Shown here in pieces: positions 1 through 6,375 of a stretch of 10,625 nt of DNA. Both the position numbers and the translations under genes were made by a program. How positions within the stretch are numbered: position 1 is the first letter of the stretch; each line of letters starts with the position of its first letter. The DNA is from Fibrobacter sp. UBA4375 (GTDB taxonomy: Bacteria; Fibrobacterota; Fibrobacteria; Fibrobacterales; Fibrobacteraceae). The notes below the pieces were generated by a model, which was given only the letters and a program-made list of their open reading frames with translations, ran no database searches and was not told the origin of the DNA. The DNA is taken from NCBI GenBank assembly GCA_002391195.1, contig DGRZ01000032.1:1-10625 (forward strand). The letters are read 5' to 3'.

Positions 1-9
1 AACACAATA

Positions 10-39
10 TAAGGAAAGGCGGCCCGTATAGGACCGCCT
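10..39 (-). terminator. Rho-independent terminator after the esterase gene
   Basis: The minus-strand RNA forms a 9-bp stem (arms 31-39 and 17-25, one G-U pair) with a 5-nt UAUAC loop, followed by UUUCCUUAUAUU. The G-U pair forms only in the minus-strand transcript; on the plus strand it is an A-C mismatch. This supports termination of the minus-strand gene that ends at 75. Confidence 0.65.
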
Positions 40-74
40 ATTAAAGAATTATAAACCAAACTGTATCAAGTGTT

Positions 75-1295
75 TTACTTTTTCACAAACCGGGACACAT
101 CCCGCCTGCCCGCGGCAGTCCTTGTGACCACGTAATAGACACCCGGCCTAAACGCACTCTTGTCGAGCACGGAGGAACGCGAGACCAGGGCGCCATCCAA
201 AGAGAAAACATCGTAAGTCACCGGAACCGCGCCAAGCGAACGCAGGAGTGGCAACGCATCCGGAAGAGTATCGTACACGATTCCCGGCGGGACCGTATCC
301 TGGGCCGAGGTGTCCGGCGGTGTAACGACAGCGGCAGCGGCCTTGGCCTCGCGGGCCTTGTCAAAGAACGCCACCATCTTGCCGAGAGTCTCATCCGTGT
401 ACATATTGGCAGAACCGTGGTCACCGCCCGAAACGCGCACGAACTCGCTTTCTACGCCGTGCCTTTGCAGGGAATCGTACATCTCCTCGCTCTGCTCGAT
501 ATTCACCGTCTTGTCCGACGTGCCGTGGAAAAGAATTACCGGCGGGTCGTCCTCGCTCACGTAGTACGGAGAGCTTGCCACGTTCCACTTGTCCTTATTG
601 CCTTCGCGCTCGGCCCCGATAAAGGCACCCTCGTAAGTGCCCGACCCCATGAAGTTCTTGATGGGATTCATCAGGTAGATATCCGTCGGCGCAGACCACA
701 TGGAAAGCGCATCGATACACGTGCCGAACGACGTGAACTCGCCCACCGTGCCGACCAGGTCGACCGTCACGGAACCGGACTTGCCCTCCGTCATGCCGCA
801 GGTCGTTGCCACGAGGCTAGAAAGGTGGCCACCCGAAGAGAACCCGGACATGGCGACAAAGGAAGTATCGAACTTGTATTTTTCGGCATTGCCGCGCACA
901 AACCGCAAAACCGCCTTCAGGTCGTGCAACTGCGCCGGATAGATGGCATCGCTAGCCGAGCGATGGTTCGGAGTCACCACCGCGTAACCCGCCTTGAGGA
1001 GCGCCGCGCAAATCGTATTCAAATCGGCAGAGCCCTTGTAGTTGTTCATGCTCCAGGCACTCCCGTAGGTGTGGATTACCACCGGGTAACTATCCTTCTT
1101 CTCTTTCGGGAGGTAGATATCCATGTTGTGGTATCCCTTGCCGTCACCCGCGTAGTTCACGTCGGCGAACTTCTCGGAATACTCCATCTTGTCGTTACCC
1201 GACTGCTGGCCGCCAAAGCCGCCAGGATTGCCACCCCATTGGGCAAACGCAGACACGGCCATAAACAGGCCTGCCACCATAACCATTCTTCTCAT
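75..1295 (-). CDS. Secreted alpha/beta-hydrolase (BD-FAE-like carbohydrate esterase) with C-terminal sorting-type tail
   Basis: A 406-residue exported serine hydrolase, probably an esterase that removes acyl or feruloyl groups from plant polysaccharides. The start is taken at 1295 because AGGAG lies 7 nt upstream and a Sec signal peptide follows at once (residues 1-18, cleavage after AFA); the frame is open further upstream, but those residues look non-coding. Visible catalytic elements are an oxyanion-type HTYGSAW (75-81), nucleophile elbow GFSSG with Ser153, acid Asp261 in HGTSDKTV and His293 in GGDHGS. A Gly/Gln-rich stretch (about 20-35) follows the signal peptide. After an Ala/Pro-rich linker (about 316-345), the last 45 residues (YDVFSLDG..., FRPGVYYVV..., ending FVKK) resemble the C-terminal tails of Fibrobacter secreted enzymes and type IX sorting domains. 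The gene stands alone between two terminators. The hydrolase fold is well supported; the substrate is inference. Confidence 0.9.
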   Translation of the reverse strand: MRRMVMVAGLFMAVSAFAQWGGNPGGFGGQQSGNDKMEYSEKFADVNYAGDGKGYHNMDIYLPKEKKDSYPVVIHTYGSAWSMNNYKGSADLNTICAALLKAGYAVVTPNHRSASDAIYPAQLHDLKAVLRFVRGNAEKYKFDTSFVAMSGFSSGGHLSSLVATTCGMTEGKSGSVTVDLVGTVGEFTSFGTCIDALSMWSAPTDIYLMNPIKNFMGSGTYEGAFIGAEREGNKDKWNVASSPYYVSEDDPPVILFHGTSDKTVNIEQSEEMYDSLQRHGVESEFVRVSGGDHGSANMYTDETLGKMVAFFDKAREAKAAAAVVTPPDTSAQDTVPPGIVYDTLPDALPLLRSLGAVPVTYDVFSLDGALVSRSSVLDKSAFRPGVYYVVTRTAAGRRDVSRFVKK

Positions 1296-1301
1296 TTTAT
1301 G

Positions 1302-1307
1302 ACTCCT
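1302..1307 (-). promoter_or_regulatory. Strong Shine-Dalgarno of the esterase gene
   Basis: Read on the minus strand this is AGGAGT. Its AGGAG core is 7 nt from the ATG at 1293-1295. It decides the start in favour of the signal-peptide methionine over the longer open frame. Confidence 0.75.
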
Positions 1308-1385
1308 ATCCACTCCTTTCCTGGAGCTGTGAATAAATTTACCCCCAAAACGCGAGACATTCACAAAAAGGAACAATCTTTTGTT

Positions 1386-1427
1386 GTATAAAAAAACAAC
1401 CCTTTTGCCGTTTTCAGGGCAAAAGGG
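1386..1427 (-). terminator. Rho-independent terminator of the DUF2157-DUF4401-GDYXXLXY operon
   Basis: A perfect 10-bp inverted repeat (1400-1409 with 1418-1427) has an 8-nt loop. On the minus strand it is followed by TTGTTTTTTTATAC; no T-run follows it on the plus strand. It lies about 55 nt after the stop codon at 1483 and separates this operon from the esterase gene. Confidence 0.85.
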
Positions 1428-1482
1428 CCATCCAGGATAACACGCTTTTGTAAAATTACTTTATCAGCGAAGCGGTGAGCCC

Positions 1483-1959
1483 CTACTTAATCAACCGTCT
1501 ATCGCCATCGCATAGCCCAACGAGTATACTGTTGCCCTCGGAATCTACTTTTAGCAAGCCGTATTTGGCGTTTTCGAATTTTTTTGCAGAACCTTCCTGA
1601 AAAAAGTAGTTGTCCGCCCCGATAGTCAACCTTCCTAAATCAGTTTTGTAACGGATTACAATTTCTCCTTCGCGGACATCCTTGCCACTCTGCACACGTA
1701 CACGCTCCGCAACCTTATCGCTACCGACCTTTACCACGATATAGCCAGACTCCGACGGAGATTCTATCTCGCTCAAAATCTGAAAATGCAGCGCCATATA
1801 GTCGCCCTGCATAAGCGAGCGCGGGTCAACCGGCGCGAGCTGCAACAAGACTTCAGATCCATTGCCGATCAGCGTTTCTTTTTGCACCACCGAAAAGGCG
1901 AAGAACGCTAGGACCAATACCAAGTTGGCCGCAAACACCATTTTATATTTACCGTTCAT
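1483..1959 (-). CDS. GDYXXLXY domain protein, membrane-anchored, third gene of a membrane operon
   Basis: A 158-residue protein of the GDYXXLXY family, whose biochemical role is unknown. One membrane segment (about 8-25) is followed by an exported domain. The family signature appears as PVDPRSLMQGDYMALHF (43-59), with Phe in place of the usual last Tyr. The second conserved block is also present: NYFFQEG, followed by KKFENAKYGLLKVDSEG. The length is normal for the family. Its ATG overlaps the stop of the preceding gene as ATGA (1956-1959), so the two are likely translationally coupled. Members are commonly found beside DUF4401 and DUF2157 membrane proteins, exactly as here, suggesting that the three act together in the inner membrane. 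Confidence 0.9.
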   Translation of the reverse strand: MNGKYKMVFAANLVLVLAFFAFSVVQKETLIGNGSEVLLQLAPVDPRSLMQGDYMALHFQILSEIESPSESGYIVVKVGSDKVAERVRVQSGKDVREGEIVIRYKTDLGRLTIGADNYFFQEGSAKKFENAKYGLLKVDSEGNSILVGLCDGDRRLIK

Positions 1960-2936
1960 CTGGTTACCCGTTTGATGAAGAAAAACATCAGCAGGAACAA
2001 CGCTCCCGAAGCCATCAGCAGATACGACTTGTTTATCAGCAACATATCCAGGTCGTAGTAGAAATACGAGATTCCGCCAATAAATGCTGCAGAAAAAATT
2101 GTCAGGCCCACAAAGTCAAGAATCAAGAACGAAAGAAGCATTCCCGCAACCGGCATTGCCATAGCGGGGAACACAGCCGTAGACGCGCAGCACAGCAGAG
2201 CAAGCGCACCCCCCGCAATCAGCCTACTCCCCGAAACATGTTTGCGTAACAGGGCACAGGCTATAGCAAAACTGATTACAGCAAAGACAGCCGCATAAAC
2301 GACATTGTCTTTGGGAATAAACCATACAAGTGCCACCGATATCGCGGTGGAGGCGAACCTGATAGTTTTGGCACAGTCCTTAATTCCAGAAGAACCAATC
2401 CATTCATCGGCGATGGAGGCGGCATATATGCCCAGGCAAGCCACGACAATCGCAAAACAGGCTATTCCGAGTTCATGATCTTTCGCTGGATGATGGAACG
2501 AAGCGTCAATAAAAGAGAAACAGGCAAAAGGAACCAACACAAAGGCATAGCACAGCAACATCTGCCGACACAAATGGCTCCTGCATAGAGCAAAAGATAC
2601 AACGGCCGCGACAAACTGCAATACAAGAGTCAGCGTATGGTTATTGGGACCTGCAAGATACCCAAACATAAATCCCGCTATAAACAAGGGAAACGCCACC
2701 AACATCGACCATACACCATTACTGTCCGCATCACCTTTTTGCGAAACCGCTATCGCGCCGACAACCGCACCAACCGCCAAAACACCATATGCAATCGAGT
2801 GCTCCTGCACAATCAACATAACTATGCCAACCAGCAGCCCAGCAACGGTTGTTCCACCCAGGCCCATTACAAGCAACAAGGCCAAAGGCAATCGGTCAGG
2901 TTTACGGCCATTATTTTCCATTTTCACTTTTTCCAT
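1956..2936 (-). CDS. DUF4401 polytopic membrane protein
   Basis: A 326-residue, very hydrophobic protein with roughly nine or ten predicted membrane segments. The C-terminal block has a YFYYDLDMLLINKSYLLMASG stretch (about 291-311), matching the pattern of DUF4401 proteins (a tyrosine-rich turn, then LLxKSxxLxxxG). It sits between a DUF2157 gene and a GDYXXLXY gene, the usual company of this family; function is unknown. Starting at 2936 it overlaps the upstream stop by 13 nt. An alternative ATG at 2921 begins 2 nt after that stop; neither has a good Shine-Dalgarno. The 3' end overlaps the next start as ATGA. Confidence 0.85.
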   Translation of the reverse strand: MEKVKMENNGRKPDRLPLALLLVMGLGGTTVAGLLVGIVMLIVQEHSIAYGVLAVGAVVGAIAVSQKGDADSNGVWSMLVAFPLFIAGFMFGYLAGPNNHTLTLVLQFVAAVVSFALCRSHLCRQMLLCYAFVLVPFACFSFIDASFHHPAKDHELGIACFAIVVACLGIYAASIADEWIGSSGIKDCAKTIRFASTAISVALVWFIPKDNVVYAAVFAVISFAIACALLRKHVSGSRLIAGGALALLCCASTAVFPAMAMPVAGMLLSFLILDFVGLTIFSAAFIGGISYFYYDLDMLLINKSYLLMASGALFLLMFFFIKRVTR

Positions 2937-3816
2937 TTTCTGTTCTGTGTCATAATTGCGAATATTGACCCAACCAAAGCGCCAGTCATCAGCACCAGGT
3001 TGAAAAACAGGAATCCGATGTCAAAAACAAAATCCTTAATGAAATAAAGCTTAGTTAACAAGCATTGCAACACGCTCAATGCACCCACGAACAGCAAGGA
3101 ATACAGCAATATATTCCTTTCCCCTAGCGCATACCATATTGTTGCAGCAACCACAACAAAAGCCATCAACAAATTTCGGGCCTGATCCATCCCTACAATC
3201 ACAAGGCACACCACGGACGCCGCAATACAGAATTCCACTGCAACCAAAAGGGTTATAAACCTGGACGGCGGTGCAGAAAAATTCGGCAGAAACCTTGGAG
3301 CGAAAATAAAGAACACAATCCAAGCCACAGCATAGAGCATGAGCAGCGTCGTAAACCACCCACCGACATCCAGGAAAGGTACCACGCCCGCCGAAACAAG
3401 CGCGACAAAGAAAGCCCAAAGCGGATAGAAATCCGCGACAAAAACCCATACCAAGATACAGGCAGCCCATGTGAGGAAAAACACGAGGAGTCAGCCTTAG
3501 TTTGATACGCCTGCCCAAATATGGCCCAGAACACGCCCACAAGCCCACATAGGGCCGACACCGTTATCTTGCGGGTGATGCCCTTCATTTTCACCGTCAT
3601 TACTGCAGAAAAAACTGCAAGAATTAGGGCAACCGCCATGCCCAGCTTTACCAATCGGTGCAAAGATTCCCAGTTGTAGGCGAAGAAAAATATGACGCCA
3701 GCCAACATCAATCCGGAACCTAGCGCCAATGTAAAGACTTGCAAAAAGCGCGCCCAAGCCTTGGTATCGGCGAATTTAGGTTTCTCGACTTGTGATACTG
3801 TAATTGAATCGTCCAT
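2924..3816 (-). pseudogene. DUF2157 membrane protein gene with a single-base frameshift
   Basis: Two overlapping frames together make one DUF2157-type protein of about 297 residues. The first frame (from ATG 3816) gives a short cytoplasmic start, membrane segments and the family motif FFFAYNW...K, then GQAYQTKADS. The continuation, FFLTWAACILVWVF and about six more membrane helices, lies one frame over and runs to the stop at 2924. In the family GQxYQTxAD is followed three residues later by LFxxWA, so one base is missing between about 3477 and 3486. Adding one T to the T5 run (3477-3481), or an A between 3485 and 3486, restores the reading frame at equal length. Both halves are otherwise open and conserved, so this is a recent mutation, a sequencing error in a homopolymer, or a tolerated slip. 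It is the first gene of the DUF2157-DUF4401-GDYXXLXY operon. Confidence 0.85.
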
Positions 3817-3852
3817 ATCAGTTTGCCGTTGAGTTTTTATAAAGATATTCCT

Positions 3853-3880
3853 AATATATATCTTTTTTTTCAGAAAACAA
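3853..3880 (-). promoter_or_regulatory. Possible sigma-70-type promoter of the DUF2157 operon
   Basis: On the minus strand TTGTTT (3875-3880) is followed after 16 nt by TATATT (3853-3858), about 37 nt upstream of the DUF2157 ATG and just after the terminator at 3915-3937. The -10 match is good and the -35 match weak. The sequence is AT-rich, so a chance match is possible. No clear Shine-Dalgarno precedes the ATG. Confidence 0.35.
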
Positions 3881-3908
3881 ATATTCTCGTAAAATAAGGA
3901 TTTCACCA

Positions 3909-3937
3909 TAAAAGAGCCCCGTTCGCGAAACGGGGCT
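3909..3937 (-). terminator. Rho-independent terminator after the dxr fragment
   Basis: A perfect 9-bp stem (3915-3923 with 3929-3937) has a 5-nt loop and is followed on the minus strand by CTTTTA. It lies 28 nt past the stop of the dxr fragment and may be the terminator of the dxr copy this fragment came from. Its sequence differs from the terminator of the full dxr at 9371-9400. Confidence 0.8.
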
Positions 3938-3965
3938 AGCAAGTTTTCTCAAATAATCGAATAAT

Positions 3966-4366
3966 CTACTTCAAGAAGCTTTCCGTCATGCGGCGCGCTT
4001 CGGCGTCGGCTTCGAGAACCTGGTCGAGCGCCAGGTGGCCAGTCACGTTCGGGGCGCCGGCCATAATCGTTTCCACATGGCGCGGGATGTCGGTGAACTT
4101 GAGGTTCCCCTTGAGGAACGCGTCTACAAGGACTTCGTTCGCAGCATTCATCATCGAGGGAACGATACCGCCACGGCGGCCCGCCTCGAACGCGAGGGCA
4201 AGGCAACGGAACTTATTGAAGTCCGGCTCGAAGAAGGTCAGTTTCGCGAGCGTCGGCAGGTCGATACGCTTGGTATCGAGCGGAAGGCGGTCGGGCCAAG
4301 TGAGCGCCACCTGGATAGGAATGCGCATGTCGGGCGCGCCGAGCTGTGCCATCAGGGAACCGTCGC
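3966..4366 (-). pseudogene. dxr 3'-end fragment (C-terminal third of DXP reductoisomerase)
   Basis: A second copy of the last third of dxr. The codons from ATG 4352 to the stop at 3966 give 128 residues matching residues 255-382 of the full DXR at 9430-10578, with 111 of 128 identical by hand count. Nucleotide similarity covers exactly 401 bp without gaps (69 mismatches counted by eye, about 83% identity) and stops sharply at 4366 and at the stop codon. The fragment lacks the NADPH-binding domain, the DSEH and NKGLE metal-site motifs and most of the active site, so it cannot be a reductoisomerase. It has no internal stop or frameshift. The 17% divergence argues against a very recent copy of the neighbouring gene; it may be the 3' end of another strain's dxr, or an old displaced end. 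Translation from ATG 4352 by coupling to the preceding TGA (TGATG) is possible but unproven. Confidence 0.92.
3966..4366 (-). repeat. Direct repeat, distal copy (dxr 3' end)
   Basis: 401 bp in the same orientation as 9430-9830, without gaps, about 83% identical by hand count, with long identical blocks (for example within 4086-4120 and 4180-4213). It bounds the FISUMP cassette on the low-coordinate side. Confidence 0.9.
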
Positions 4367-4432
4367 AGCCGACGCAGCAGTTGCAAGGGAAAGCGTTACG
4401 GCGGCATACTGTTTTAAGCCTAGCTTGAGCAT
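4352..4432 (-). pseudogene. Decapitated secreted-protein gene: signal peptide only (26 codons)
   Basis: The ATG at 4432 opens a 26-codon reading frame: MLKLGLKQ, then a hydrophobic core and the Ala-rich cleavage region ATAASAATVP, ending in TGA. This is a complete Sec signal peptide (basic start, hydrophobic core, ASA|A-type site). AGGAG lies 8 nt upstream. The mature protein is missing: at about 4366 the sequence switches to dxr and the frame reaches a stop at 4352-4354. It therefore looks like the 5' end of an exported-protein gene cut by recombination. The stop overlaps the first ATG of the dxr fragment (TGATG). I cannot tell which protein the signal peptide belonged to. Confidence 0.72.
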
Positions 4433-4440
4433 CTGGGGTA

Positions 4441-4445
4441 CTCCT
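4441..4445 (-). promoter_or_regulatory. Shine-Dalgarno of the orphan signal-peptide frame
   Basis: AGGAG on the minus strand, 8 nt (taccccag) from ATG 4432. It supports the short signal-peptide frame as the true start of a gene and not a chance reading frame. Confidence 0.7.
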
Positions 4446-4452
4446 GTTGAAA

Positions 4453-4485
4453 TTTACCGTTGCGGAGCCTCACGGCCAACGTAAA
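4453..4485 (-). other. Imperfect hairpin with GUGA loop in the leader of the signal-peptide frame
   Basis: Arms 4453-4462 and 4477-4485 pair with one bulge. Inside them GCC-GTGA-GGC (4467-4476, minus-strand reading) forms a small stem with a GNRA-type loop. It lies between the stop of the last FISUMP gene (4506) and the Shine-Dalgarno at 4441. No T-run follows, so it is a poor intrinsic terminator; it could be a leader structure or an mRNA-end stabiliser. Confidence 0.45.
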
Positions 4486-4505
4486 TAAAGTGAAATGTTT
4501 GTTCC

Positions 4506-5378
4506 TTACTCTTCGGAAGACGAACTTGACTTCACGGAACTACTCGACCTAGGTTTTAGGCCCACGCTCGAAGAAGATTCGTCGATAGAAGATTCTTCCG
4601 GTTTTGTAACGGGTTCATTCTTGACACAGCGAACGCTAAGTGCATAATTTTTCTGTTCAACTGCACCAACGTATCCCCCGCGATCAGACATAATGCCATA
4701 CATAATAGCGCGGTCGTTGCTATTTTCAGTAGCATGCCAGAAGAAGGCAATCGAACCCTCGCTATAGTATTCTCCGACATCTGAGCGGGCCCCCGCAAAA
4801 AGCACGGTAAAGCCGTAACTATCTTCCGTGTTAAAAGTGCAGTCACCGCTCTTTTCCGTGCCACAACTTCCGTAGTACCCGTTAAAAGCAGCAAGCAACG
4901 CACCCCAATCCCCTGAACTCGGAAGATGCCACCCCTTCGGGCACACACCCCTTACCGGATATGACGGGGCACAAACCTTGCCCATCCCACAACCCAATGC
5001 ATTTTGGTCTACTCTGCCAGCACTGTCCATCGCGAGGGACCACGTGTACAGCCGTCCATATTTAGCGCAATTCGAGTCGGCATCATTGTAGCAGTAACTG
5101 CCTTCCACCTCGTAATTCAGGTTCTCCGCCATCCAGGTCTGCGAACCGATAGTGACCATCCTGTAAACTTTATCATCCCGAGGATCGGTAAAACTCCCTT
5201 CAATTACGGTAGACGGATCCACCGGATAATCTGCCGGAGGAATACTGCTTTCTTCACGGGCGCGTGCACATACATTGAATGCATCTATCTGCTCGTCAAT
5301 TTGCCCGACATAGTCGGTGCAAGCGGTATAGATGAGCAACGCCCCCATTACGACGATACAGGACCGGATCATTTTCAT
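4506..5378 (-). CDS. FISUMP-domain lipoprotein with bare Ser-rich C terminus
   Basis: A 290-residue lipoprotein with one Fibrobacter succinogenes major paralogous domain. The lipoprotein signal ends at IYTAC with lipid Cys20, followed by TDYVGQID, shared with the other two lipoproteins here. The FISUMP domain (about 60-253) shows TIGSQTWMAENLNY, the Cys pair in SYCYN...NCAKYGRLYTW, CAPSYPVRGVCPKGWHLPS and the closing SVRCVK. The usual FWSSTE block reads FWHATEN (213-219). The last 35 residues are a Ser-rich linker ending SSSSSEE with nothing after it, although such linkers normally join domains. The start is ATG 5378; a GTG directly before it (5381) is also possible, with AAAGG as a weak Shine-Dalgarno. 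It begins 12 nt after the previous stop, so the two are co-transcribed. It is likely surface-exposed; its function is unknown. Confidence 0.93.
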   Translation of the reverse strand: MKMIRSCIVVMGALLIYTACTDYVGQIDEQIDAFNVCARAREESSIPPADYPVDPSTVIEGSFTDPRDDKVYRMVTIGSQTWMAENLNYEVEGSYCYNDADSNCAKYGRLYTWSLAMDSAGRVDQNALGCGMGKVCAPSYPVRGVCPKGWHLPSSGDWGALLAAFNGYYGSCGTEKSGDCTFNTEDSYGFTVLFAGARSDVGEYYSEGSIAFFWHATENSNDRAIMYGIMSDRGGYVGAVEQKNYALSVRCVKNEPVTKPEESSIDESSSSVGLKPRSSSSVKSSSSSEE

Positions 5379-5390
5379 CACCGCACGCCT

Positions 5391-6302
5391 TTAGAAGAAG
5401 AAACTAACTCCAATGCCGACAACACCGACAGCCATAACGGCAATGCCTATTCCACGCATGGTCTGGCCGGATTCAGCCTCATCACGATTTTTCTCCAGGT
5501 CGTACACAGAATACCCATCACTACCCTTCTCGGCCGCATCCTTCGCCTTCTTGTTCCCAAAATAAGCCAGTATTCCACCGGTCACAGCCGCAGCGGTACC
5601 AAGCCCCAGAAAAATCCAGCGTGCGGCACCACCACTTTTCGCCTCGATATTTGTCGGGATACTCTCGCCAGCCTGTGCAACTGAACTATCCTTAGGAATC
5701 TCCATTGTTGCCACAGGCTCCGCTTCCGCGGGCTTAGGTTCTTCAACAGGCACCGTCTGGACAACAGGCTTTGCGGTATCGGCAGCAGGTTCCGCGGCTG
5801 ACGTCGCATTGACAGTTTCGGCGATTTCCTTTACACTACGGAAAAATTCCGGAGACTTCTGCTCGATAATCTCCAGGAGTTCGTTCACGTTTGCACCACG
5901 CCCGTTAAAACTTGCGACAAGTTTGTTGCCAGCAGTTTCATAGAGTTCCGCCGTCATTGTAAGCATTCCGCCAAAGCGGCCAACACGAGCCTGGCATATA
6001 TAGTCGGCCGAAATGTTCCTGCCCGTTTCAGCAAGGCAACTACCCTCACATTCCTCCAGAACCATGCCCGGGGGCAACATCGCATTGATATTGTCGCGGG
6101 TCATAATGGTATAGTTCTGTGCGGCAGGGAGTTCCTTGACAGCCTGCTCACGCAGCACATTCGTCAAGTACTGCCTATCGGGAAGCGACACGCTATCCTT
6201 GGCCCGTTCATCCGCAACCGTTTCGAGTACGGCAACATACGCTGCATGCGAGCCAGAAAAAGCAAGCAGCAACAGGAAAACTATAAGAGTAAAGGATTTC
6301 AT
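5391..6302 (-). CDS. Exported protein with CsgG/TolB-like N-terminal domain and two C-terminal membrane segments
   Basis: A 303-residue protein that I cannot name. A Sec signal peptide (1-20, SHA|AY) leads into a domain (about 22-160) of the type seen in exported proteins resembling the CsgG/TolB N-terminal fold: a first strand YVAVLETV, a helix with LTNVLREQAV, IMTRDNINAML (compare 'ERxxMxxIL'), a Cys pair CEGSC, then ISADYICQARVGRFGGMLTMTAELYET. A Pro/Glu/Ala-rich linker (about 168-215) follows. Then come two hydrophobic segments (229-248 and 282-303, ending FFF) joined by a charged loop. The linker could span the periplasm from a membrane anchor. It sits between two FISUMP lipoprotein genes and is followed 12 nt later by the last one, so it may be a membrane partner of these lipoproteins. 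The leader (73 nt) shows no Shine-Dalgarno close to the ATG. Confidence 0.85.
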   Translation of the reverse strand: MKSFTLIVFLLLLAFSGSHAAYVAVLETVADERAKDSVSLPDRQYLTNVLREQAVKELPAAQNYTIMTRDNINAMLPPGMVLEECEGSCLAETGRNISADYICQARVGRFGGMLTMTAELYETAGNKLVASFNGRGANVNELLEIIEQKSPEFFRSVKEIAETVNATSAAEPAADTAKPVVQTVPVEEPKPAEAEPVATMEIPKDSSVAQAGESIPTNIEAKSGGAARWIFLGLGTAAAVTGGILAYFGNKKAKDAAEKGSDGYSVYDLEKNRDEAESGQTMRGIGIAVMAVGVVGIGVSFFF

Positions 6303-6375
6303 ATTATTAAACTATATTATTCCTGGTTAAAGGGGAAAATAAAACAACAAGAAAAACTCCAAATGCAACAGTTCC

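Noticed and set aside
3477..3486. Programmed -1 frameshift in the DUF2157 gene
   Set aside because: The T5 run allows a P-site slip, but there is no full slippery heptamer and I saw no clear downstream pseudoknot. Mutation or a homopolymer sequencing error is simpler.
3966..4352. The dxr fragment as a functional short enzyme
   Set aside because: It lacks the NADPH-binding domain and the metal ligands (DSEH, NKGLE), so it cannot catalyse the DXR reaction.
4453..4485. Hairpin read as a terminator or a known riboswitch
   Set aside because: No T-run follows on the minus strand, and I could not match the sequence to any riboswitch core I know.
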